In this document: piece by piece, positions 17,163 to 26,338 of the stretch
Position numbering within the stretch: the first letter of the stretch is position 1
Layout: each line of letters starts with the position of its first letter
Assembly: GCA_021162845.1 (NCBI GenBank)
Contig: JAGGXX010000050.1
Coordinates: 43,828-107,827, forward strand
DNA length: 64,000 bases
DNA from: Thermoprotei archaeon
GTDB lineage: Archaea > Thermoproteota > Thermoprotei > QMSL01 > B3-G16
Reading direction: 5' to 3'
Program-made: the position numbers and the translations under genes
The notes under the pieces: generated by a model
What the model was told of the DNA's origin: nothing
Databases searched by the model: none
What the model saw: the letters and a program-made list of their open reading frames with translations, nothing else

Positions 17163-20036
17163 CTATCTCCTGAGGTCTTCATCCGAGGTCCAATACTCAC
17201 GCGTTTCCATATACTCACGCATCGCCTCCATCAGATCCCTAAAGAGTTCCTCCTCGTCTTCATGGCGTTTAGCTAACAACTTATATGCAGTTAACGGTCC
17301 TACCCCTCTCACTGACATGGCCATGATCGCCTTTTTCCCATGGATGGCTACTAATTCCGCGCTCATCTCGGCGTTGACGAAGAGGTATTCTTCCTCTTCA
17401 TTTAACTTCTCCCCCTTCTTACGCTTAGCGAGCACCTTGAGCGTCTCCGGAATTCTCCACTTTAGGAGCGAGACCATGTTAGATCCGCACAATGGACAGC
17501 TTACCCGTTCGGGTAGCGCCCTTATGACTTCCCTTCTAACGTTAAGGCAGTCCATGCAGACGAGAGTTACCTCCTTGTTTAGGATTATCTCCTTAAGTGA
17601 GAAGGGCGTCGTCACCAGAACGTCCAGCATGTCTGTAGGGGATAACATTAAACGCGTTAAGGGGGATGGCTCATGTATGGATATCACCTCTACCTTCACG
17701 GAACCCCTTCTTATTAACCGTATCGCCTCTTTGAGGTTGTCGATATCGTAGTGTTGTATGAGTTGCGTCCTGAAGGCCTCTCGCTCTATGGGTGTGCCCT
17801 TAAGGCGTTGTGGAAGTGAAAGGAGGTAACTTGCGGACTTGTAGTAGAGGTTCTTCGGTATTGCACCGAACTTTATCGCTATGTGACGCATGACATAAGC
17901 ATCTACCCTTTCTCTTAACTTATTGAGGACTACATTAATGTTCAGCTTCTTAATGTATGTAGCTACGTCATTGGCCTCAAGCTCGCCTTTGAGCATAAGT
18001 AGTATGCGGTAGGCATCATGTCGAGTTATACACTCCACTCCATGACTGCGCGCGCACTCGCTCAAGACCACCGCCAGTGCGCGATTTACGCCGTGTCCGA
18101 AACACGCATGAACTACTATGAAGTCCGCGAAGCGCTCAACTAGGATTAGCTTATCAGAAGGCATGGGGTAACCCTGTTTCACATGTTCCTCTAGGGGGCG
18201 TAATGCTTTGATGACAGCCGATTTACGCACGTGATACCTCGATGTGAACTCTTCAGCTATGTCCTCCACGCTCCTTCCACGCCTTAATTGGAGCTCTATC
18301 CATCTACGTAACCTCCCGACCTCCCTTGCGACATTCCATGAAGTGGGTAACACCTCTCCTTCCCATCCCGGTACAGCGGCGAGGTAATCCTCGATTGGTT
18401 TAACGAAGACTTTGAAGCCCTCTACTGAGGTTATGATCCAAGGACGCCCTTTGAGGATTAGCTTGACACCAGGCTTTCCGTATTCCGAAAAGAAATCTTC
18501 ACCTAGATGAGCTATCATCTCGCCCGTTATGATATCGTATACCGGAAATACCAACTCCTCTGGGATCATAGATGCGTGCACGAAGTAATGCCTTCTAGTC
18601 CTCCTCGTCGCCCATATATGAGCATCCCTGAACCTTATCAGGCCAAGCCTCCCCATGTACCTTATCAGCTCCTCAAGCTCCTTTCTACTCAAATGCCGGA
18701 ATGGGAACGTCCTCTTTACGAGCTCGTATAGATCCTCAAGATGGATCTTTCCCCCATTATCCAACACTATGCCTAGTATTTGGTGCGCGAGTACATCAAG
18801 CGCTCCTTCATGGACCTTTATCCTCTCGAGTTTGCCGAGCCTAGCTAACCGGACAATGGCCAAGCTCTCCCAGAAATCGTCTGGATCCCTAGTTATTATC
18901 ACGCCTTTGGACCTGAGTCCGATCCTATGCCCGCTCCTACCAACCCTCTGAAGCAGTGAGGTCACACGCCTGGGCGATGAATACTGAATGATCAAATCTA
19001 CTTTCCCCACATCGATGCCCAGCTCCAGAGAAGAAGTACATACTATGCACTTCAGGTTGCCCTTTTTGAGTCCCTCTTCTACACTTCGCCTAGCATCAGC
19101 GGAAAGGGAGGAATGATGGACGCCTGAGGAAACCCCGAGCATCCCCAGCTTAGCGCCTATTATCTCCGCGTGTTCCCTACAGTTCGCGAATATCAGACAC
19201 GCCCTTCCGCCCTGAACATGGTTCAACATAGTGTTTAGTCTAGATGCGAAATTGGGCCTGATGGCAAGCTTAGTTGCTAATTCGTAGTCCTCCTCAGTGG
19301 GAACGGGATATTCTATAAGGTAGGTGTACTCCTTAAATGTCTTAGCTTCCACCACCTCGTAAGCATCGTCAGGATCAGAGAAGAGACGGATGATGAGAGC
19401 TGGGTCGGATACCGTAGCGGAGAGCATCACCAGCTGATGTCTACCTGCCAAGGACCTCAACCTAGCAAGGCCTAGGGAGAGCTGTATCCCTCTCTTGGAT
19501 TCGGCTAGGTCATGGACTTCATCTACGATGACGTACCTGACCGCCTCTAAGTGTCTCCTGAGCCTGGGACCACCTAACATTATCTGGAGTGTCTCAGGTG
19601 TCGTCACGAGGAGCTCAGGAGGGGATGTAGATTGCATCCTCCTCACGGATCTCGGCGTGTCACCATGCCTTATGCCATACCTTATCTCAAAGCGCGAGCA
19701 CCAATTACTTATCCGCGTCAGGATATCTCTGTTCAAGGCCCTAAGAGGGGTTATATATAGTATCCCTATCCCTCTAGTACTCCTTATTCCCCTCTCCTTG
19801 ACGTACCTGAATAAGATCGGAAGAAGAGCGGCTTCCGTCTTACCAGTACCAGGAGGGGACATGATGAGGACGTTGATGCCCTTTAACACTAGGGGTATTG
19901 CCTTCCTCTGGATTGGAGTAGGTTCCCCCAAGGTATTCCTTATGAACCCTAGGACCTCTTCAGCTCTAACCTTATCCTCATCACATGGACCCTTAACTAT
20001 TGCTAAGTCCTGTGGATCCCTACTAGAGCTCGGCAT
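17163..20036 (-). CDS. lhr: Lhr-like superfamily 2 ATP-dependent helicase with C-terminal zinc finger
   Basis: About 957 residues. Motifs in order are PTPIQ (Q motif), PPGTGKTEA (Walker A), TPLRALN, TTPET, DEVHDL (motif II), SAT (motif III), CTSSLELGIDVG and QRVGRSGHR (motif VI). This is followed by the winged-helix and Lhr-specific regions. Near the C terminus CMDC and CPLC form a four-cysteine zinc site, typical of one archaeal Lhr group. Lhr proteins unwind branched DNA/RNA hybrids in repair. ATG 20036 follows AAGGAG by eight bases; a TTG at 20066 would extend the protein by ten residues. It overlaps the upstream unknown gene by 14 bases, suggesting coupling. Confidence 0.9.
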   Translation of the reverse strand: MPSSSRDPQDLAIVKGPCDEDKVRAEEVLGFIRNTLGEPTPIQRKAIPLVLKGINVLIMSPPGTGKTEAALLPILFRYVKERGIRSTRGIGILYITPLRALNRDILTRISNWCSRFEIRYGIRHGDTPRSVRRMQSTSPPELLVTTPETLQIMLGGPRLRRHLEAVRYVIVDEVHDLAESKRGIQLSLGLARLRSLAGRHQLVMLSATVSDPALIIRLFSDPDDAYEVVEAKTFKEYTYLIEYPVPTEEDYELATKLAIRPNFASRLNTMLNHVQGGRACLIFANCREHAEIIGAKLGMLGVSSGVHHSSLSADARRSVEEGLKKGNLKCIVCTSSLELGIDVGKVDLIIQYSSPRRVTSLLQRVGRSGHRIGLRSKGVIITRDPDDFWESLAIVRLARLGKLERIKVHEGALDVLAHQILGIVLDNGGKIHLEDLYELVKRTFPFRHLSRKELEELIRYMGRLGLIRFRDAHIWATRRTRRHYFVHASMIPEELVFPVYDIITGEMIAHLGEDFFSEYGKPGVKLILKGRPWIITSVEGFKVFVKPIEDYLAAVPGWEGEVLPTSWNVAREVGRLRRWIELQLRRGRSVEDIAEEFTSRYHVRKSAVIKALRPLEEHVKQGYPMPSDKLILVERFADFIVVHACFGHGVNRALAVVLSECARSHGVECITRHDAYRILLMLKGELEANDVATYIKKLNINVVLNKLRERVDAYVMRHIAIKFGAIPKNLYYKSASYLLSLPQRLKGTPIEREAFRTQLIQHYDIDNLKEAIRLIRRGSVKVEVISIHEPSPLTRLMLSPTDMLDVLVTTPFSLKEIILNKEVTLVCMDCLNVRREVIRALPERVSCPLCGSNMVSLLKWRIPETLKVLAKRKKGEKLNEEEEYLFVNAEMSAELVAIHGKKAIMAMSVRGVGPLTAYKLLAKRHEDEEELFRDLMEAMREYMETREYWTSDEDLRR

Positions 20037-20508
20037 CCCTGGTCTCCTTGGCCAGCTTATACTCAAGGCTATGTCTCTCTAGCTCCTTAAGTATTGCGGG
20101 GTTTGACCTCACAAGCTTATCGACTAAACTCAGATAGCGAGCTACCCTTACCGCCTCAGGCGATATCCTCACTAAATCCCTTCCATCCACTACCACGTAA
20201 TGAGTTCTATTCAGATGCCTTCCAAGCACATATGCCGCTTCATTGACCGCCGCATGGACTTGAAAGCAGTGAGGACTGCCATCCACGGTTACGACCGTCA
20301 GGCTTCTGGGATTACTACTACGGATGATCGATGCTAGTTTCCCGTAGTAAGAGGATCCATCACTCTCCGGGCATACGGTCAATAAGACCTTTCCCCGTGC
20401 AAGCTCCTCTAGAAGCTGAGGATTCACGACTCTCAGGCATTCACTCGCTATGAGCAATTCAGCTTCCCTTAACATAGGGGATTTGACCCAGACCTCTAAT
20501 AGCCTCAT
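20023..20508 (-). CDS. conserved-looking hypothetical protein upstream of lhr
   Basis: I do not recognise this 161-residue protein. It is mostly alpha/beta: hydrophobic strands (KVLLTVCPESDG, LTVVTVDGSPHC, HYVVVDGRDL) alternate with helices and it ends in a long charged helix. Two short motifs, VCPESDG and DGSPHCFQVH, stand out as possible ligand sites. No membrane segment or signal peptide is seen. Its 3' end overlaps the lhr start by 14 bases, so the two are probably co-translated and functionally linked, perhaps in nucleic-acid or nucleotide metabolism. Confidence 0.7.
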   Translation of the reverse strand: MRLLEVWVKSPMLREAELLIASECLRVVNPQLLEELARGKVLLTVCPESDGSSYYGKLASIIRSSNPRSLTVVTVDGSPHCFQVHAAVNEAAYVLGRHLNRTHYVVVDGRDLVRISPEAVRVARYLSLVDKLVRSNPAILKELERHSLEYKLAKETRDAEL

Positions 20509-20612
20509 ATCCTTCGCCCTTCATGAAGAACGCCGATGGAGATTAACATTTCTCACAGCATGCTCCTAGCTAAAAAATCTATCTAAGCGCTCTTAAGGAA
20601 GCATTAGGGAGC

Positions 20613-21149
20613 TCATGTCCTGCTCTTGGAGTAGGAGTCTATGGCCTCCCTTAGCATACGCTTGGCTTCCTTAGCATTGTGAAACGCCTTTACCTTAGTC
20701 CACTTGCCTGGCTCTAATTCTTTATAGTGCTCGAAGAAATGGCGTATCCTGTCCAGGATTGCCTTCGGAAGATCCCCTATATCCTTTACGCTAGAATAAC
20801 GCGGATCGACCTTATCTACGGGTACGGCTATTATTTTATGATCAATGCCTTCCTCATCTTCCATCTCAAGGACACCTATGGGACGGGCGCGTATTACAGT
20901 TCCCGGCATCAATGGTTCCTCTGAAATCAGGAGGACATCAGCTGGATCTCCGTCAGGCATGAGGGTTTTGGGGACTATACCGTAATTGAACGGGTAGAAC
21001 ATGGCCGTATAAAGGACCCTATCAACAACTACAAAGCCTGTTTCCTCGTCGATTTCGTATTTCACATTGGAGCCTTTGGGTATCTCTATCAAGACGTTGA
21101 TGTCCTCTGGAGGATTTTTACCTGGAGGAAGCCTCTCAATCTCCGGCAT
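20613..21149 (-). CDS. ppa: inorganic pyrophosphatase, family I
   Basis: The 178-residue protein has the signature DGDPADVL (Asp 66, 68 and 71), the metal-binding centre of soluble family I pyrophosphatases, and flanking family elements ([41 protein letters not shown]). It hydrolyses PPi to phosphate and drives biosynthesis. Length and order are standard for archaea. It is divergent from hom across a 76-base gap with a palindromic TATA-like site. Confidence 0.96.
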   Translation of the reverse strand: MPEIERLPPGKNPPEDINVLIEIPKGSNVKYEIDEETGFVVVDRVLYTAMFYPFNYGIVPKTLMPDGDPADVLLISEEPLMPGTVIRARPIGVLEMEDEEGIDHKIIAVPVDKVDPRYSSVKDIGDLPKAILDRIRHFFEHYKELEPGKWTKVKAFHNAKEAKRMLREAIDSYSKSRT

Positions 21150-21183
21150 AACGAACCCCAGGTCATATCTTATCGCTATTAGA

Positions 21184-21195
21184 GGATTTAAATCC
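21184..21195. promoter_or_regulatory. palindromic TATA element between ppa and hom
   Basis: GGATTTAAATCC is a perfect 12-bp palindrome in the 76-base divergent gap. Its TTTAAA centre is a plausible box A read in both directions, about 35 bases from each start codon. Confidence 0.55.
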
Positions 21196-21225
21196 CTAGC
21201 CCGTACAGATTCCCGGGATGACTAA

Positions 21226-22263
21226 ATGAGGTTCAGGGTACTGATATCCGGCTTTGGAACTGTAGGGAGGTCCCTTGTGAGATTATTATTGGACAAGAAG
21301 GATCTCCTGAATAGGCGGGACTATGAGTTAAGTGTGGTGGGTGTAGTTGACTCCAAGGGATGTGCGCTGAAGGAGGGGGGATTTAGCCTACGTGAGCTTC
21401 AAGCCATGTTAGAGCTACCCCGTAGCGGAGTGAGCACGTTTGGGCGTTATGGCTATCCGGGATATACAACGGTAGATGCTCTTGAAGCCCTAACGCCCGA
21501 TATCCTCGTGGAGGTCACTCCTAGCGAGTATTCCCTATACTCCCCGGCCTTACGGCATGTGGAGAAGGCACTGGAGTTAGGAGTACATGTAGTTCTCGCC
21601 AATAAGGCACCACTAGCGTTAATGTTCAGGGATATAATGATGAAAGCGAAAAAACGCGATCTACAAGTTAAGTATAAGGCCACTGTGATGGCTGGAACCC
21701 CGGTATTAGACATGATAATCTACGGCCTTAACGTACAAGCAGTATGTGAGGTAAGAGGCATACTCAATGGAACCACTAACTACATACTGACGTTAATGCA
21801 CTCTAAGAATATGGGCTTCAAGGAGGCCTTGAGAATAGCCCAAGAGATGGGTATTGCAGAAGCGGATCCTTCATTGGACATAGAGGGGTGGGATCCAGCG
21901 GCTAAACTGGTAATCCTCGTGAATACTATAACGGGTGGGAACCTCACTGTGTATGATGTCGAGAGGGAGCCCTTATGGCCTGGGATAGAGAGCCTCATGA
22001 AGTCCATTAATATGGAGAACGCGGTCATCAAGTATCTATGTTTTGCCAAAATTGAGGATGGTAAGGCTGAAGTACTTAAAGTCAAGCCGGTCGCACTTGC
22101 CCCAGATGATCCGTTGGCTTCAGTACATAAAACTTATAACGGCCTGCTTATATGTACCGAGCCTGATAACGAGATTTTCGTAAGAGGCAAGGGAGCTGGT
22201 GGAGAGGAGACAGCCTTCGCTATATTGAGCGATATCTTACAAATAGTCGATGCGAGCAGGTAA
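21226..22263 (+). CDS. hom: homoserine dehydrogenase
   Basis: The 345-residue enzyme has an N-terminal Rossmann motif (ISGFGTVGRS) and the homoserine dehydrogenase signature: ILNGTTNYIL and MGIAEADPSLDIEGWDPAAKL, with the catalytic Asp/Lys region. It reduces aspartate semialdehyde to homoserine. There is no C-terminal ACT domain, so feedback by threonine through that domain is not expected. It is first in a hom-lysC-asd set. The ATG comes about 36 bases after the TATA palindrome with no clear ribosome site, so translation may be leaderless. Confidence 0.95.
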   Translation: MRFRVLISGFGTVGRSLVRLLLDKKDLLNRRDYELSVVGVVDSKGCALKEGGFSLRELQAMLELPRSGVSTFGRYGYPGYTTVDALEALTPDILVEVTPSEYSLYSPALRHVEKALELGVHVVLANKAPLALMFRDIMMKAKKRDLQVKYKATVMAGTPVLDMIIYGLNVQAVCEVRGILNGTTNYILTLMHSKNMGFKEALRIAQEMGIAEADPSLDIEGWDPAAKLVILVNTITGGNLTVYDVEREPLWPGIESLMKSINMENAVIKYLCFAKIEDGKAEVLKVKPVALAPDDPLASVHKTYNGLLICTEPDNEIFVRGKGAGGEETAFAILSDILQIVDASR

Positions 22264-22347
22264 ATTACTGATACTCATAAAAGCTTATTTATGTGGAATT
22301 ACTTTAAGTTATAGCCTGTAAGATTACCTGATCCTTAGGTGATGATG

Positions 22348-23532
22348 ATGAGGATAGCTGTAATCAAGGCGGGAGGCTCTGTCTTAAATTCTCCAAGCGA
22401 TTATGTACGTTTAGCTGAAGCCATACGCGAGCTTTACATGAAAGGCTATGCTATAGCCCTAGTTGTTTCAGCCATGAAAGGCGTGACCGATGAACTCATC
22501 AAGATGACTCAACTAATAGCAGGGAAATGCATTGACTTGGAGCTTATCGATGAGATACTGAGCATGGGTGAAAGGACGAGCGCGAGATTTATGGCCTTGG
22601 CACTTAGAGCGCAGGGTCTTAACGTAAGGCTATTTGATCCCGCTCAGCCCGATTGGCCGATAATTACGGACGAAGTACATACCCGCGCTAATCCATTAAT
22701 GGAGGATACACGGGAGGCTATTGAAAGGTACTTGAAGCCCCTATTGGCTAAGGGCGTCATAGCCGTTATTCCTGGATTCATCGGCATCTCCAGATATGGA
22801 CGGATAACCACACTTGGGAGGAATACCTCGGATCTCACAGCAGCCATTTTAGCCAGGTACTTAGGGGCAGAGCTCTTGATCTTCCTAAAGGATGTAGGCG
22901 GTATAGCTCAGACCATGATGAGCGGAAGGAGCTATATACTCGACGTCATAGACCTATACGACTTAAGGGAGCTCGTCAGGCATGGTGCAAGGGTCCTTCA
23001 CCCAAACGCCATAGATCATATCCCGCCCTTCACCAAGGTGTTATTCACATCAGTTGAAGCCCTACCGGATCTTAAGGGAACCGAGGTCATATTCCCACAG
23101 CATAATTCCATAGAAGTTATTGTGGGACTTACGCTCATTACCTTTGTGGGTGTTGCTGATCCGCTCGGACTATTATCGCGTATCCTTCCCTACATCCTAA
23201 GAAATAGCAAACTGGTCGATATCTTAGTTAAGAGGAGGGCCATGTCGTTCATATTTAAGGACTTTTCAGAGGAACTGCAAGGAGGGCTGGAGGAGGCGCT
23301 AAGGCTAAAGCTAGCTGAGGCCCTTCATATCGAGAGGAACGTAGCCCTCGTCCGCGTTACTCCCCCTCACGTAAGGGAGTTCTTCGAAAACACGAACTAC
23401 GTGAAGAACGAGCTTAGCGCTTATGAGGCGATACTAATGGAGAACGAGGCTAAACTCATCATTCCCGCTGATAAGGTTAAATCACTTGAGGCATCATTAA
23501 GTAAGGCTGTTAAGGTGAAGGTTCATGGATAA
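22348..23532 (+). CDS. lysC: aspartate kinase
   Basis: About 394 residues. The amino-acid kinase domain shows VIKAGGSV (usually KFGGTS), VSAMKGVTDEL, GERTSARF and TTLGRNTSDLTAA. The C-terminal 130 residues form a compact pair of ACT domains, with GVADPLGLLSRI in the first, consistent with allosteric control. The kinase makes aspartyl phosphate for Asd. The N-terminal motif is divergent. The start is taken as ATG 22348, four bases after AGGTGAT; GTG 22339 and two other ATGs lie in the same run. It overlaps asd by eight bases. Confidence 0.9.
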   Translation: MRIAVIKAGGSVLNSPSDYVRLAEAIRELYMKGYAIALVVSAMKGVTDELIKMTQLIAGKCIDLELIDEILSMGERTSARFMALALRAQGLNVRLFDPAQPDWPIITDEVHTRANPLMEDTREAIERYLKPLLAKGVIAVIPGFIGISRYGRITTLGRNTSDLTAAILARYLGAELLIFLKDVGGIAQTMMSGRSYILDVIDLYDLRELVRHGARVLHPNAIDHIPPFTKVLFTSVEALPDLKGTEVIFPQHNSIEVIVGLTLITFVGVADPLGLLSRILPYILRNSKLVDILVKRRAMSFIFKDFSEELQGGLEEALRLKLAEALHIERNVALVRVTPPHVREFFENTNYVKNELSAYEAILMENEAKLIIPADKVKSLEASLSKAVKVKVHG

Positions 23533-24586
23533 GATAAGGGTCGGCGTACTCGGGGCTACAGGCCTCGTGGGCCAGGTATTCACGTATATCTTAAGCGAAC
23601 ATCCGTGGTTTGAGCTATCCTTTTTAGCGGCGTCAAAGGCATCAGCCGGTAGGAGGTACGGAGATGTAGTGAAGACCTACCGTCCCGTCCCATTACCTGC
23701 CTCAGTAGCTGAGGAAATAGTCGTAGAGGGGAAGCCGGATGATATCCCGAAGGACGTGGAAATATTGTTCTCCGCCTTGCCTAGTAAGATAGCCGGGGAA
23801 ATGGAGGTTCAACTCGCTAGAAAGGGGTTCATCGTAGTATCAAATGCAAGTCCTCTGCGACTCGAGGACGACGTTCCATTGGTAAATCCCGAGATAAACC
23901 TTGATCACCTACAATTGCTAGAGCTCCAAAAGCGGAAGCGAGGATGGAAAGGCTTTATCGTGAAGAACCCAAACTGCACGACAGCTATATTAACCCTGAC
24001 CCTTAAGCCTCTCCTCCAGGAGTTTGGCATTAGAAAGGTCGTGATGACTTCAATGCAGGGCTTATCTGGGGCTGGCTTTCCCGGCGTTCCAGCACTTCAA
24101 ATAGTCGATAATATAATACCTTACATAGAGGGGGAGGAGTATAAAGTTGAACATGAAACGCTGAAGATCTTAGGCGAATTAGATGGTGATCGCGTAAAGG
24201 AGGCCGATATAAAAGTTACCGCTACATGTACACGCGTTCCCGTGCTAGATGGACATACTGAGGCGGTCTTCGTAGAGTTTAAGAGGAAGGCCTGTATTGA
24301 GGAGGTCATTCAGGCCTTTGAGGAATTCAGAAGTAAGCCCCAGGAGATGAAGCTACCATCTGCGCCACAGAGGCCCATAGTGGTTAGACATGAGAAGGAT
24401 AGGCCACAGCCAAGGCTCGATAGATGGGAGGGTAAGGGGATGAGCGTAGTAGTGGGTAGGATAAGGGAGGATAATACGCTAAACCCAGGGGTAAAATACC
24501 TAGTAACTGGTCACAATCTCGTCAGAGGAGCTGCTGGTATTGCGGTATTGATAGCCGAGGCCATGGTCAAATTAGGCTATGTTTAG
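23525..24586 (+). CDS. asd: aspartate-semialdehyde dehydrogenase
   Basis: The 353-residue enzyme has the GATGLVGQ Rossmann motif, KNPNCTTAIL with the catalytic Cys 151, the SGAGFPGVPALQI segment and a later histidine region (CTRVPVLDGHTEAV). This is the archaeal/fungal branch of Asd. It reduces aspartyl phosphate to the semialdehyde, which Hom then uses. The ATG overlaps the end of lysC by eight bases, indicating coupled synthesis. No dap, thrB or thrC genes follow. Confidence 0.95.
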   Translation: MDKIRVGVLGATGLVGQVFTYILSEHPWFELSFLAASKASAGRRYGDVVKTYRPVPLPASVAEEIVVEGKPDDIPKDVEILFSALPSKIAGEMEVQLARKGFIVVSNASPLRLEDDVPLVNPEINLDHLQLLELQKRKRGWKGFIVKNPNCTTAILTLTLKPLLQEFGIRKVVMTSMQGLSGAGFPGVPALQIVDNIIPYIEGEEYKVEHETLKILGELDGDRVKEADIKVTATCTRVPVLDGHTEAVFVEFKRKACIEEVIQAFEEFRSKPQEMKLPSAPQRPIVVRHEKDRPQPRLDRWEGKGMSVVVGRIREDNTLNPGVKYLVTGHNLVRGAAGIAVLIAEAMVKLGYV

Positions 24587-24668
24587 CCTAAGGACGAGGT
24601 CGTATGTGGAAATTGAATATGCACGAAAAAATGATTAGCTGGACTTATCTGGGCTTTTTACGTACTCC

Positions 24669-25181
24669 TTAATTTAGCTTAGGTACCTGTCGATCAAAGA
24701 ACGGCGATTTGCTATACACGGCAAGGGGCACACCGAGTACTATCTCGGATTCCCTCAGGACCCCTATCCTCTTAGCGGCAACCCCAGCACGATACATGAT
24801 CCGCGTATCTATGCCAAACGTGGACGCTAATTTGGCCAAGCTGCCTATGGCTATCCCGAGATCCACTATCTTCAATACATCCCCTTCAACCTTCCCCTTA
24901 GTCCCCATTAGTATCATGGCTTGTGCCTTCCTCACGCTTTCCGCATCCCTTAGGTAATAAGGGTCCTGTTTCTCCCTAGCTATTCGTTCCATTTCCTCGG
25001 CTATTTTATCCTTTTCCGCACCCCAGACTAGAACCATGTCAACGTCATCTCTCCCTAAGGACTTAGGAGCCGTCTTTGCGTCCAAGAGGAGTAACCTGGC
25101 AGCTTCAAGCAAGCCCTCTAAAACCGTATCTTCCTCCCTTACTAAGGGCATATAATCTCGCCTGAGATCATCTAAAGGCAC
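24669..25181 (-). CDS. DUF2148-like protein lacking the ferredoxin cysteines
   Basis: The 170-residue protein resembles the DUF2148 (COG4739) family: AARLLLLDAKTAPKSLG-like start, DVDMVLVWG, REKQDPYYLRDAESVRKAQAMILMG, and DLGIAIGSLAKLASTFGIDTRIMYRAG near the end. Family proteins normally carry a cysteine-rich ferredoxin-like centre just before that last motif. Here the stretch is only VEGDVLKIV and the protein has no cysteine at all. It may therefore be a non-redox paralogue. The start is GTG 25181; a later ATG at residue 11 is possible. It is close to, and co-oriented with, a UroD-like gene. Confidence 0.7.
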   Translation of the reverse strand: MPLDDLRRDYMPLVREEDTVLEGLLEAARLLLLDAKTAPKSLGRDDVDMVLVWGAEKDKIAEEMERIAREKQDPYYLRDAESVRKAQAMILMGTKGKVEGDVLKIVDLGIAIGSLAKLASTFGIDTRIMYRAGVAAKRIGVLRESEIVLGVPLAVYSKSPFFDRQVPKLN

Positions 25182-25250
25182 TCACTTGAAAAAGCTTAGC
25201 ATCAGTATCCGTGTGGCTTTCCATGATGATTATGAGGTTAACAGGGACGC

Positions 25251-26291
25251 CTAAAGAGGGGGAATGTAAGAACCTACGTACTCCCTTACCGCTTTTATCT
25301 TCTCTTGGGCGACTATTTCATGATAGCCCCTGCCTGGATACGGGCTATGCGTGGTAGCTAATACCAACCAAGAAGGTCCGTGTTCATCGAGAAGTCGCTT
25401 CACTAGGTCGACCATATCTCGCGCATTTATCCTATTATTAAATATTAAATCCACAGGCAGGCCTGTGAAGAACACGAGCCTCTTATGGATTAAGCTCTGT
25501 CTAGCCTTAGCTATGGCCTTCGCCCATTCAAAGGCGTCCCGGAGCGTGGACTTGGGCATTAAGTCCAAGGGATGTATGCCATCATAGATGTCGGCTAACT
25601 TGCCTAACAGATCGCCCTTTCTCAGATCACCATCACAGTGAAGCAGGGCCCATTTACCCTTTCTGTGGGTCGTCTCCACAAAGAGGGAATGCCACTTTAA
25701 GTAGCGATCCAGTAGCATAGGGGGATAAAGAGGGCCTCTGTAACTCGCAACGTCATCAGCTATCCTAACGGCGTCCACTCGTTCCAGTTCACAACCCGCC
25801 TTTATGATCTTCAGAATTACAGAGGCTATGCGATCATATAGGTCTAAGGCCTTAGCAGGCCTTATCCTAAGCAGAAGTGCAAAACCGAAGCCATGTGCTA
25901 TCTGCCCAGCTCCTGGCATAGGCGATGCGAAAAAGGATTCAGCGGTTTCAGTAGGCCCTAATACCTTCAAGAGGAGAAACCTCCCTTTAGCATAAACGCG
26001 GGCTTTTTCCTCATAAACCCCTAAGGCGTCCTCTATGATATCCTCATCGGGCCAAGGATATTCCCTCGGATCTACTCTATCGGCCCACTCGGCTAGCCTT
26101 TCTCCCTTCCTTCGCCTGAAGGGACCACCGGTCTCATAGAATGAATCCCATGTCGAGATCCTGACTCTAAAACCCACTACGTCACTCAGGAGACTCTCAT
26201 ACTTCTTATCATCCGCTTCTACTTGAAGGGGAATGCGCTTGCTAATTCCCTTTTCTAACACTTCATGTACTATTTCACGGGAGGACTTCAA
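25251..26291 (-). CDS. UroD-family protein (uroporphyrinogen decarboxylase/methyltransferase-like)
   Basis: The 346-residue protein fits the UroD/MtaA barrel: RIADDVASYRGPLYPPMLLDRYLKWH in the middle and WALLHCDGDLR in the region where MtaA-like enzymes have a zinc-binding H-x-C motif. Here histidine and cysteine are adjacent (His 218, Cys 219), so the metal site may differ. Relatives move methyl groups between corrinoid proteins and thiols, or decarboxylate porphyrinogens; heme synthesis seems unlikely without other hem genes. It is followed by a DUF2148-like gene. Confidence 0.75.
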   Translation of the reverse strand: MKSSREIVHEVLEKGISKRIPLQVEADDKKYESLLSDVVGFRVRISTWDSFYETGGPFRRRKGERLAEWADRVDPREYPWPDEDIIEDALGVYEEKARVYAKGRFLLLKVLGPTETAESFFASPMPGAGQIAHGFGFALLLRIRPAKALDLYDRIASVILKIIKAGCELERVDAVRIADDVASYRGPLYPPMLLDRYLKWHSLFVETTHRKGKWALLHCDGDLRKGDLLGKLADIYDGIHPLDLMPKSTLRDAFEWAKAIAKARQSLIHKRLVFFTGLPVDLIFNNRINARDMVDLVKRLLDEHGPSWLVLATTHSPYPGRGYHEIVAQEKIKAVREYVGSYIPPL

Positions 26292-26338
26292 GCGGATACC
26301 CTCATCTAAGCTCCGCGTAGAACGATATTAATGCTATT

